Notes under the pieces: model-generated
The model's input: the letters and a program-made list of their open reading frames with translations, nothing else
The model's database searches: none
What the model was told of the DNA's origin: nothing
Program-made: the position numbers and the translations under genes
Shown: in pieces, positions 9,707 through 20,179 of the stretch
How the letters are laid out: the number at the start of each line of letters is the position of its first letter
Numbering within the stretch: position 1 is the stretch's first letter
Assembly: GCA_022701365.1 (NCBI GenBank)
Contig: JAKUHH010000303.1
Location: 468,265-532,264, forward strand
DNA length: 64,000 nt
Direction of reading: 5' to 3'
Origin: Mycocentrospora acerina
Taxonomy: Eukaryota; Ascomycota; Dothideomycetes; Pleosporales

Positions 9707-12700
9707 ACCTCTCGGGTTGGGAAAGATTCAGCAGACCAAATGGGATGCTGAGTGGAAGGATATATCATCCTGTAGGGATGAAACGGCTTGGTAAGTGGTG
9801 CATTCCTTGTAATTTTCCTTGTCATGTGTTCTTGCTGTGCGAGCTGGTAGGCTTCTAAGGAGAAGGACCCGACACAAATGTTGTACAGTTACGCGTTTTC
9901 TTTTTTCACACTCTTTTTACTGGATAGTAAGATCTTTGTTCCGATTTATTCCCTAAGCTGGACTCTAATGGGGGAACATCTGTATCGCGACAACTTAATG
10001 TAGGAAATACCATTTCAAATCCACTAAGAATCAAGTTGAACAATCGCGTGTCAAGCCCACTATGAAGCGCCTGTGAGAATGATGTTATCCTACGATCAGG
10101 GTACTGCGGGTGTCCAATGGCGGCTATTCACAGCATTCAAACATGGCTGGCCAGCATCCTATCCGAAAGATTATGATAAACGATTAACGTGCACAGATAG
10201 TCGACGACTACAATTATGAGGCTCTGCGAGATCTAGACCCGCTCCAACGTGACGTAGGTGAATCGGCCCGTAACCATTTCTCGGCTGCTGCCTGGCTGTT
10301 TTCGTTCAGTTGCGTACTTAGCATCAAACAGAAGTAACCAAGGTGTCTACAGGGATATTTGCGCGTCGTGTTGTTCAGGCCGAATGTGACTTAAATTTCT
10401 GCCTGTACTCATGGTGGACTCAGACTCAGACTTAGGTGCGAGTTCGAGGTCTTTGCGTCGACTTGTGGTAGGGATGACATGTGTCATGCGCAGGTGCAGA
10501 ACATTCCAACCGCGCCTCCTCGGCGGCCGATCCCATATTTCTTGGACGTAATTGGACCCGTTCAGCAGGTAGATCGTTAGAGGAGGCTGTGCGCGAAACT
10601 CTCAGTAGCTTCGTTGGTCATGCTTGGTACGGTTGATCGGGGAGACATCCGTGACAGGAGCTAAATGGACGGGAGCTATTGTATGCAAAGACGATGCGAG
10701 CCGCCGCCCAAAAATCAAATTATGGGTCGAATAGACCGAGTATAGTGCCGAGCTTAGAAGACCTTAATTGTATGAAGTGATTTACCATTGGCTGCTGGGA
10801 TATAGTTTGTAGTCTTTTCAAAGGGAAATCGACCGAGAAGTCATTGGCGAGTTCACCGGTTGTCTCATAATAAGGTACGTATGAGGCCGAGGGTATTTTG
10901 GCGACGGCGATAGTCATCCTGTCCCCCCAAAAACAGTTGGCAAGAATAGCGACGATCGTTTATCAGGGATGTGGTAATTGTTTTCACACGCAACACAATC
11001 GCCTGGACCTTATCCGGAGAGATCTGTAGCTGTTGTCGTAAACAACTCGGCGCAGCGCAAAGTGGCATCAGCTTGGTAAATATTGCCCGATTCCCATACC
11101 AGCGAGTAGTGTGCAAGCTAGGTACCCCACGATTTCAGCGGCCGATTTTCGACGATAGAAGCTTCCCTGGGCTTTACTCCTTGTACCAAGCGACTATAAG
11201 CATTTGCTGCGGAAAGTCTTGCAAGTGTAAACTTCTAACAACACATTTCGTTTCTCTGAACGCGAAGCAATTTTGTAAAAAGAGCAAGGGGCAAAGCCTG
11301 ATGCAATGGGCACACAAGATATAGTGCTGATAGTCCAGCTGACCCTTGACGACTTTCACTAGTCTTCGCACCAACTTCCTCTGACGAGCCTTCAAGCAAC
11401 ACGGACTTTCGTGTTTGAAGGGATCACCACTCTAACTTCCAGGATCATCAACATGTGCTTTCATCTTGAAGAGCAGTCTGATGCGATTTGGCCTAGCATT
11501 CTACAAAAAAGTGGATTAGTAGCCGAATCTGCCGTTTAGCACGACGGATTAACTAAAAAGAAACAAGCTAGGGGTGTGAGTGTGAGTGTGTGGGGCTCTG
11601 GAGATCTGCGATAGAGTCATGCTAGGCTCGTCGTTCCAGCGCGATATTGACATGCTCAAGCGAACGTGCATGGCAGCTGCAACGTTTTTGGCATCCATCT
11701 CGCAATGGCTTACAACCCGTTCCTTGCTATCTCAATCGGTTAATTCTAGATAGGATTCTTATTTCGAGTCGCCCACTGACACCACCAAGGCTTGAGTGTT
11801 TGCAGGTGTTCTCGGCTGCCGCGACGTCATGCATGATCGGTATTCCAACGCAGCTTGCCCCTGTATCATGCATCAGATCTAGCATCTGACCGATGTGGAA
11901 TGTGCTCAAGCTGATGCAGATACGCATGGCCGATTCTTTGCCGCGGACGGCGTTGCATAGTATCCAGTGATGTGTTATTTGCTTATAAATGCAGTTCGTG
12001 TTGTTCCAACACACTCTATAGACCTATTGCGTGTACCCTTTCAAGTTCCAGATGGAAAGATAATCGCCATGTCTTACTTTCAAGTCTTCATCGGACTAGA
12101 TGTTCGAAGATGGGTAGCAATAATGATATCAATAAAGAGCCATTGTGAAGGCTGCAGGGCCGAAGTTGCGACAAGCGCTTCATGAGTTCGCATTCCTTTT
12201 GAAGGAGGCGAAAATTGACGCCGTGGCTTCCATTTAAGCCTAAAGCGTACCCCCCCTCATCCTCCACCTTCCCTATCAGAACGACTGCAAAACATGCATA
12301 GAGTATGGGGGAGTGCATAGAGATCCTTTGGTGTAGCGAATGTTAAATTGGGCCAGAATGAAAATTCTTAAAGGCGCGCTGGATGCCCGTGAACGTTGGA
12401 TTTAGTCTTGCCTCTGCAAAAACTCTTTTCTTGCTTGGTACCTCATGTTTTGTTTGCGCGCTCGTTGGACCCAGCAGGCTATACCGCTAGTCTTTTCGCT
12501 CTGCAGATGACTTCGCAAGGCAGAACTAGGTCTTGCGGAAGCTGCTATCAAGCCCATGCTGTTCACACAGCCGCCCTGACGTGCAGTCTGCCTGACTGTG
12601 GAGCTAGACACTCATCATGATCACGATCCATGACTCGACCAAGGCGTATTATGAGAAGCTCATTGTTGTGCTGTTGCAGCAAGGGACGGCGAGTGATGTA

Positions 12701-13613
12701 GAATACAAGTGACCCGAACACTTGATAACGCACCGGAAAGGGGCGACTCCTGTACTCATGGTACCGTGCGATATTGACTAAGGCGAAGTAGGATGAATTC
12801 TGAAGAGGAAATGTGACGAAAGGATGTGTCTCATGGGTGTCATGACCTATAGGCAGGCGAACCAGCACTTCATGAAGCACACCGCCTAGATGTCCAGGAT
12901 ACGCTTTCAACTGTCACAGTGAACTAGGACATTAGACTCGCGTCACTGGTCTCCCGACAGTCATAGGTTTCTGGACTACTGGGTGTGGAAGTAGAGCCGG
13001 CTAGTCCATTGCCTAATACCGCCGCTAGGACAACAGGCTCAGCCCGCTGTCGATGCGCAGATGTGAGGCGGACACGGACGTGTTAAAGAATTTCTTCGAC
13101 GTGCTCTCAGATGTGCGTAGTTTGAGCATGTCACTCCTAGATATACAAAACGCTAACGGCACCTTAGACTCGTTAACTTTTGTACAGGGTCTGCCCTAAC
13201 TCGGTACGCAACGTGCTGCTCCAACGTTGAGAGCTTTCAATCCATCTCGAAACCCGCAGTCGGAGGCTTTTCGTGAGTTTGTCCGATTACAATAATACCT
13301 CGGCGGCTGGCTTGGAAACCTGGGCAATTAGCGTTGTGTGCTCTCGTCCATGCCACATCATCAACCCAAACGTCACCAACCTTCATCCATTACTTTCCAC
13401 CATATATCTCTTTGCTCTTCCAAAATATTCGTCGGATATCGGTATACAAGCTCGCAGTCGTCGAGCCGAGGGCATTGCGATACACTTCAACCATCTACCA
13501 TTCGGCATCCGAAGACGACTGTGTCGTCACATCCCCATCCCCTCCAGTGGTAATCAGACATCGTCCAACTCAGTACCATCCCATCTCAAACTCCAAGGTC
13601 GCAGCAAGCCAAT
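9707..13613. other. 3.9-kb gene-free stretch between paralogs A and B
   Basis: No supported gene. The longest frames (10971-11324 plus; 12563-12910 minus, about 115 residues) have no recognisable motif. The sequence is not obviously AT-rich, and I see no nucleotide-level relic of another zinc-finger copy. Bases 13270-13613 are C/A/T-rich and probably the promoter and leader of paralog B. Confidence 0.5.
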
Positions 13614-15172
13614 ATGGTCCGTACGTTTCATGAGGCCGATGTCGTACCTACTGGAGGTCACCTTGGGGAAACGCTGCCTCCTTACCCCGGCCGTATGCCC
13701 ATAGCTGGCACACACATTCAAGTCTATCCAAATAGACAGCAACCAGCTCAGTATCAGGTCCAGTCCATCTGGGACTACTCGAGAGACCGGTTAAACGACG
13801 AAAGCGTTCAGATAAACAGGCGTAGTCTCCAAGAATCTTCTGAGGAACAACATGAGTCGACGTATCTCCATCATCCTGACCACAATTCGTGTATTGATTC
13901 TCATCTCTGCGATCCACGAAACGAGAACAGTGGTTCCATACAACAAATGAACCAATCTGTACACAACCAGACGTATGGCTCAAACTGGAATGCTCAGCCT
14001 CAACCCCTCAAAGGGCTTTTTGCTCCTCAGTTCCACGAAAACGCCGGTCAAGCTTGCCGTTCGGTCGTAGGTCCGTATGTTGTCGATACATACGGTCAAC
14101 AAGCCACTCAGGAACCTTGGACAAGTGAGTCTTACCGGCAAGACCAATCGATTTTGTCGAGGGAAGTGGCTCAGATCATGCGTCATATACCTGCGCCCAA
14201 CGACAACGGTAACAGCCATGTTGACAACGCGGCGCTATCGAACTCAGATGATTCACTAAATGAAAGCATGAATGCATCTTTCCATGAGGATATCGACCGT
14301 ACCATAGAAGGTAGCCAGACGACCATTCTTCCGACAGATCCTGCACAAGCAAGTCCCTCGTTCGTTCAGGACACACCACAATACGCGTCAAATGCGATGC
14401 ATATCCATGACAATGACGTTCTTGGAAGTCTCCAGGCTATCCCACAACAAAATACTGCGGTACAAGCCAGCCCAGTCGTAGCCTATCAGTGTCCAAGTTC
14501 ATCGTCAAGGTAAAGTTGATGTTTTGACAGTCCAGGCCTTATAATACTGACTCCATCAGATTCGGTGAAGGTAATTCAACTTCCTCTTCCTCGTCCTCGT
14601 CCTCTCAAAAGCCAAACTTCGTACCTCTGTCTCCGACAAGCTCATCCATTCCTGGCCCCATTCTCTGCGGCGAATGCAAAGTCGTGTTCAAGGGTAAATT
14701 CGGGAAAGGCAATCATGCTAGACACAAAAGGCTGAAGCATGGAAAACGAGAAAGAATATTTCGCTGCGAGGATGACAATTGCCCTAAATCGTTTAAGAGG
14801 ACGGATGCTCGGCTTAAGCATTACCGGAAATACCACATTTACCTTACCGTAGGCCCATTTGTGCCTTATACGGCTTCGTTGCCTGGTACGGTTGTCGAAG
14901 ACACAAGCCAATCTTTCAGTGAGACTAGTTTGTCTGTTGATGATTCCAGTCAATACATCGGAGAGGATAATCGAAACATAGACGATTGGCAATGTGTTGA
15001 GGGTACTCATTACAACCCCTCACAACCAGATCTATTCTGGCAGAATACCATGATCGTTGGACACGGTGTTGAAACTCAGCTGGATCCCAGTTTTGTCAAC
15101 CTAACGACCGAACCAACTTTCGAGTTTATTGCCATCCAGAATCATTCGAGCGCTGGCGAACGCAATATTTGA
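13614..15172 (+). CDS. Two-finger zinc-finger protein, paralog B
   Basis: Exons 13614-14509 and 14560-15172 join across a 50-nt intron (GTAAAG...TACTGAC...ATCAG) to give 502 residues. The first about 330 residues are disordered, rich in Ser, Gln, Asn, His and Asp. A Ser-run sits just after the splice junction. Finger 1 (Cys335, Cys338, His354, His359) has the same C-X2-C-X15-H-X4-H spacing and VFKGKFGKGN core as paralog A. Finger 2 is C-X4-C-X12-H-X4-H (Cys368, Cys373, His386, His391; SFKRTDARLKH). Unlike the other two copies, about 110 acidic/polar residues follow the fingers. It is the only family member with an intron, placed about 35 residues before the fingers. Probably a nuclear DNA-binding factor; targets unknown. 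Confidence 0.8.
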
Positions 15173-18100
15173 GATACTTCTTCCTTGCCTTCGATGAAGA
15201 CTTTGATCCTCGGCACTGCTCTCTCGCATCTTGCGAGTGCAGTGGATGTAGGTCTCAAGGTCACATATACCATAATGCGTCAAACCATGCCATCTCTTTC
15301 ATCTCAATTAAGGATTCACGACTAGCAGAACTGGCTCTGGTTGCACCCAATACTCATCCACATGTACGCAGCCTTGTTCGAAGGTCATCTTCTGTTCGTC
15401 AAGGCGTGATCAGACCTCTTTCATCGTCCTGCTTCTTCCAGTGCTTCAACATGGAATTTTCTTTACCAAAATTGAAGTCTTTCGCGTCTCTATTGCTTCA
15501 ACTCATATACCAAACACCAAAAAAACACACCCTTTGTACTATCTCTTTTCTCCGACGTTAGTTATCGGGTATTGCAAGTACTGCTTTATTTCTTTATCGC
15601 AGCCATCAGTGTGTTGTATTGATTGTTTTAGTTGTGGACACGATTCCCTTTTGTTACTTTGGCGTTGTTGGTAAGTTGGGATACGTTGGAGAGGAGGCAT
15701 TCTGCTTTGCTTTATGTTATGAGCTCGTGGAAGGATGAGTACAGATTACAAATTCGTTTCGACTCTGTGCAGTTGCGCACGTGAGACTAACTGGTAGCAT
15801 CCATTGAGTCGTAGACTGACCAAGGAAAAGTCATGAACGGGAGGCAAGTTGGTGAGATGTAGGAGCTTAAAGAGGTATTGGTCGAACTAGTGATTAGTGA
15901 ACCACTCTTCCGACGGCGATCCAGTGTTCTATAGTACGACCGAAACTATGTTCGGCACGATGAAAACGTGAGTTGAGTATGTGTCTGAACGTCTGCAGAT
16001 TACTGACAGTGGCAGAAGAAACAAATTGAACACCTCTTCCTATACCCTTACTTGCAAGCTCCAATACCGCCCATTTGATTTTAAGAGTTGTAAGACAAAC
16101 TAGATTTGGATGGTGATGCTGTCGCATTGTTTAGATGTCATCGCCGGACAGAACTATCGTCTTGTTCACTTTGTCGAGTAGCTTGAAGCATTGCACACGG
16201 CCTTCAATTCAAAAGTACAGTCCTACTGGTAGCAGCAAGCGCATGCTCCATGACCACTTTTTTCGCTACAATTGTATTTCGAAAATGGTCGGAAATGGAT
16301 GCAGTTTTCATGGGAGCAGTGCCCGCCCCTAGCTTGTTCACTTCCTCTGTAGGACATAGAATGACGCTTTCTACACAGCGTATTTTTTTTCGGAGTTTTA
16401 GGCATATACCCAAGAAAAAGCTCCCGTGGGCTTTCACAAAACGCTCTCTCAACCCCGTCGCTTTTGTATGCGGAGAGGGATAGGTTGGGAGGGAGACCGC
16501 CAGTTTTGAAGTTGTTGTAGGCGTAGGATAATATGTAGCATTAGATGGTTGCCAAAACATTTCTGCATCGCCTTCGTTATTTATGACGAGATGTGAATTG
16601 ATCTCAGAGGGTAATTTCGGGCTGCTGCTCGTGTTTCCAACGGTAACCATACATATGCTGTAGAATTTTGCCGCCACACAGTTTTCAACAAGCATGTGGA
16701 GCAATACTGCCAAGAAAAAGAAAGTAATAGGACGCTCAGGTGCACAATTGCCCAGCGTGCTTGGTACTACTTTCAGAATATCAAACAACCATTCAATATC
16801 TCATAACTAGCAATTGTTGAGAACGTCGTTCTCTTCTGATGCTGTATGCCTTACAATGCTTGACTTGTCGACGTTGTTTGACCATGCAAAATCACCTGGA
16901 GCGGCCTAGACCTATCTCATGCAAAAGCAGCGGATGAAGGTCGTGGAATCAGATGATTAGAGTGCGAAATCTTCCATCAGTTTACGCTGAAACTATTGCT
17001 CGCGGCAAAGGGGCGTCCAAAATTGATTCAGCTCATGCGCATCAATGCAACACAGTACCGTGGTGGTGTGCGCCATGCAGTAGTGGATGTGGTGCGGCTG
17101 CAAGGTTTGGCGCCAAATTCTTGCGGTCATGTTCACAGAAACCAAAAGCACGGCTCGACGTTACTCAACAAGCGACTTGACGTATGAATGCCGAATGACA
17201 AGTCAAAATTGTCGGCTCTCAAATTTGGGGGGGGTAGCTGAGCAGCAAAACATCGTAGATTCCGGATGGGATTGTCTACTAGTGGTGATGTTCGTACCTA
17301 AGCGCCTGGCTGAAGGAAGGTAAACGCCTCAACGAAAACAAATCCCTGTGCTTGCAGTAGCTGAAGGTTCTGAACGGCGAAAGGATTCCGGGGGAAAAGT
17401 GGCTAAAACAAAGTGGATGGCCTGTTCTTGGGTGAGTCCGATTTTTTATTCTTTAATGGCCCTACGCAACTACAACTTTGTAGTGGTTTTTGCAAAGCTC
17501 CTGTCTTTTCGCGCTCTGTCTCGCTCCACTGTTTCTTACGCAGCTGTCTGCAGTCGCAAACAGCCTTTTTGTCCATCTACAACCAACTCGATATGAGGCA
17601 TGACCAGTTGTGTCATTCATACAAAGTCACTTGAATCAGTTCCGCATAGCCACGAAGCTGAAATTCTTGATGGTCCTTGGTTCTCTTCATCAACATCTTC
17701 ATGGCGAAGAGATAACCGCCGGGGCTCCGCAGCGAGCCCAGCCACCTGTATGAGTAGAGAAAACAATTGAATGTTGCAGTTTACTATCACAGAGTGGGGG
17801 CTTCATCTCGATCATGCTTGACAGACATTGTCCATGAACGTACACCGACTCGAATAGCAATTGTTCAAGCTGACCGATGTCCTTGGCAACGAGGACACTG
17901 TCTTGATGAACCCGCACTAAGAGGAGGACCAGGCTCCCTGTATCTCTCGCGAAGTTCCGTGCTCCGAACACTTCTTGCACTTCAGCTCCACCAACCTCAT
18001 CACACCTTATCTTCAAGCGTTTGAGGTTGGCATCGCCGTTCGATGTTGGACTAGCCGTTCGATACCTACCTATCTGTACCAGCTCGTTCAAACCAGCCGA

Positions 18101-18715
18101 TAGCCGACAGAGATCTCAGCGGCGTCAAAGTGAGGCGAGATCACAGTCAGAGGTGTCGCGGATTAAGAAGACATCGGTACCAAAGGTGTGTTGCTGCAAA
18201 CGCGACGTCTGGCATGCGCATACCAACATCCCCCCAGTTCGCTCTGCCTCATAGGCTCTTCCAGACAGCGCAAGCATCAAGCCTGCAAAAGGATTCGAGG
18301 TTCCAATATAAATCGAAGGTTATCAGTACCGTCTAGGAGTTCGCATCTGGCAGGCGGAATCGATCCAAGCTCATCGCCCTACAAGGCTAGTCGGTGTGTC
18401 AAGCCATAACTCAGCCTCAACCAGTGGATTTGAACATCCGTCTCTTGCTACTCGAGATCCAACTCTTTTCCTGACCAAAGGTAGTACTCGTGCCCTTTTG
18501 TTTTCAATAGCATCGACGTAAGGTTCCTTAACCCGCTGCTGTCTGTCTGTCAATGTATCAGAGCAACCTTGCTAACGCCACCATGCTCTCAGAAAGCCTC
18601 TCATAGAGTACGATAGCAAAGCCTGTTTTGTTCCTGCTGTTAGGTTCTCGTCCAAAAAGGTCGAAGTTCTTTCCGTCTGAACCAAGACGGCCCATCAGCT
18701 GGCACTACCACCACT
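15173..18715. other. 3.5-kb gene-free stretch between paralogs B and C
   Basis: No supported gene. A minus-strand frame at 16204-16788 (194 codons from a TTG, 164 from the first ATG at 16695) is the longest but has no recognisable domain. The stretch just before 18716 is the presumed leader of paralog C. No repeats, RNA genes or mobile-element ends were recognised. Confidence 0.5.
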
Positions 18716-20179
18716 ATGACCGAACACCGTGGGTCCCATCCTGCACCGTATAACCACTTCGGTTGCCACAACCCCGCCTCGGACGATGAGAAACCGTACA
18801 ACCAGCAAGCATACGGTACAGACAATCGAGGTGGTGCGTTACCACTAGCAGGCGAATCATCTGACTCTCCATATGCGGCATTACAGCGGAGCCGGCAAAC
18901 ACTGAATGAAGAATCTCGATCAGTGGATTTTCCACACTCGAGCAAGGCCTTCTCACATACCCAAGATGGCCTTGATGTATCCTTACAGTATGCCGTACAC
19001 TTCCACGACAATGGAAGGTACCATGGAGGAATGTATCATGGCGGTGCACCAAGCATGTCTTCGCAACAGAGCACCATGGATGAAGCCGTCCATGACATTG
19101 CCGCTGCTGGGCCCAGCCGAGAGCCAGCCCACCACTACCTCCATAATCCACTTGACGGCCTTGTGGCTCAGGGATCTGAGTTATATTCAGTTGGAAGCCA
19201 GGGACAGTCTTCTGGTATGGAATGCTTGGATAGCATGGCGCCACAGCAAGCATCCCAGAATCCTGACCAGTTTGGACAAGACAACTCCAGTTCCAGCTAC
19301 AACGAACAGTACAGCACCAGTCATTCGTACCATGGAGTTGAATCTGAGTGTTCCTGTAACGGACCAACTCATTCGAACTTTAGTGTCAGCCTTCGCAACC
19401 CATTTGAGCAGATGCTCACTACTTCGGAAAATCCCAGCTGGTCCAGTTTGAATAACCGCAGAATCGATGCCCCCCAAACGAAATTGACAGGGGAACGCCA
19501 ATTGAACGGGATTGCACCAAGTGGCTTCCCAAATTTTCTGGATGACGATCCAGCAATTACTGCTTGGAACGATTCCAACCAAACGAGCGAAGGTACGGTG
19601 ACCAATGGCTGCGAAGATAATCGCCGCCAAGAGCAAAGCCAGCTGCAGGAAGTGTTGGATTCTTTGCACTACGCAAGCGATACAAATTCAGTAAACCAGT
19701 TGCACGATGGAATCGATCGCCTCGATTTACGAACAGAATCGACAGAGTCCCAAGCGTGGTTTGACTTTGACGGAACCGGGTGGGATGATAACCTTGATGA
19801 GCCCGACGATGGACAGCAACATATCCAGCCCACGCCAGCATTTCCTTCTTGGCCTGATAGAACATTGCCTGCGACTACACCAGGTGTCCCTGCGATGGAC
19901 GAACCTCTATTGTGCGACGTAAACGGATGCACCAGGACGTTCAGCGGAAGATATAGCAAAGGAAATAGGACTCGACATAAAAAAACCAAACACAGTGCCT
20001 CCCAGGATTTGAAGCTCACTTGCGAAGTATGTAGGCGTGCCTACCGTCGGTCTGATGCGCTTCTTAAGCACCGTAGGAAGAAGCATCCCGAGCTGGACAG
20101 AGTTCTGGTTCAACATCAAATGTCAGAGACCCGCAACCGACGAAATGAGACCCTTCGAGGGTTTGGCCAGTGGGCCTAG
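18716..20179 (+). CDS. Two-finger zinc-finger protein, paralog C
   Basis: A 487-residue single-exon protein starting MTEHRGSHPAPYNHFG. Residues 1-395 are disordered and rich in Ser, Gln, Asn, His and Gly, with an acidic patch at about 345-365 (FDFDGTGWDDNLDEPDDG) of the kind found in activation domains. Finger 1 (Cys400, Cys405, His421, His426) is C-X4-C-X15-H-X4-H with the core TFSGRYSKGNRTRH. Finger 2 (Cys436, Cys439, His452, His457) is C-X2-C-X12-H-X4-H ending SDALLKHRRKKHPEL, nearly the same as paralog A. A 30-residue polar tail follows. Same strand as paralogs A and B, with its start 5,102 bp after that of B. Inferred nuclear regulator of unknown target. Confidence 0.8.
   Translation: MTEHRGSHPAPYNHFGCHNPASDDEKPYNQQAYGTDNRGGALPLAGESSDSPYAALQRSRQTLNEESRSVDFPHSSKAFSHTQDGLDVSLQYAVHFHDNGRYHGGMYHGGAPSMSSQQSTMDEAVHDIAAAGPSREPAHHYLHNPLDGLVAQGSELYSVGSQGQSSGMECLDSMAPQQASQNPDQFGQDNSSSSYNEQYSTSHSYHGVESECSCNGPTHSNFSVSLRNPFEQMLTTSENPSWSSLNNRRIDAPQTKLTGERQLNGIAPSGFPNFLDDDPAITAWNDSNQTSEGTVTNGCEDNRRQEQSQLQEVLDSLHYASDTNSVNQLHDGIDRLDLRTESTESQAWFDFDGTGWDDNLDEPDDGQQHIQPTPAFPSWPDRTLPATTPGVPAMDEPLLCDVNGCTRTFSGRYSKGNRTRHKKTKHSASQDLKLTCEVCRRAYRRSDALLKHRRKKHPELDRVLVQHQMSETRNRRNETLRGFGQWA

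Noticed and set aside
12563..12910. 115-codon minus-strand frame between paralogs A and B
   Set aside because: It looks protein-like in places, but no domain or family is recognised and no flanking exons could be joined.
14684..15172. Second half of paralog B as a separate gene
   Set aside because: A 50-nt intron with perfect TACTGAC branch joins it in frame to the upstream exon, and its apparent start codon is GTG inside the first finger.
16204..16788. 194-codon minus-strand frame in the paralog B-C spacer
   Set aside because: It opens with TTG; from the first ATG (16695) it is 164 codons, with no domain, no clear promoter and a composition like the surrounding spacer. Kept only as a note.
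17699..18091. 130-codon minus-strand frame before paralog C
   Set aside because: It begins with TTG, has no ATG near its start, and overlaps a similar-length frame on the other strand.
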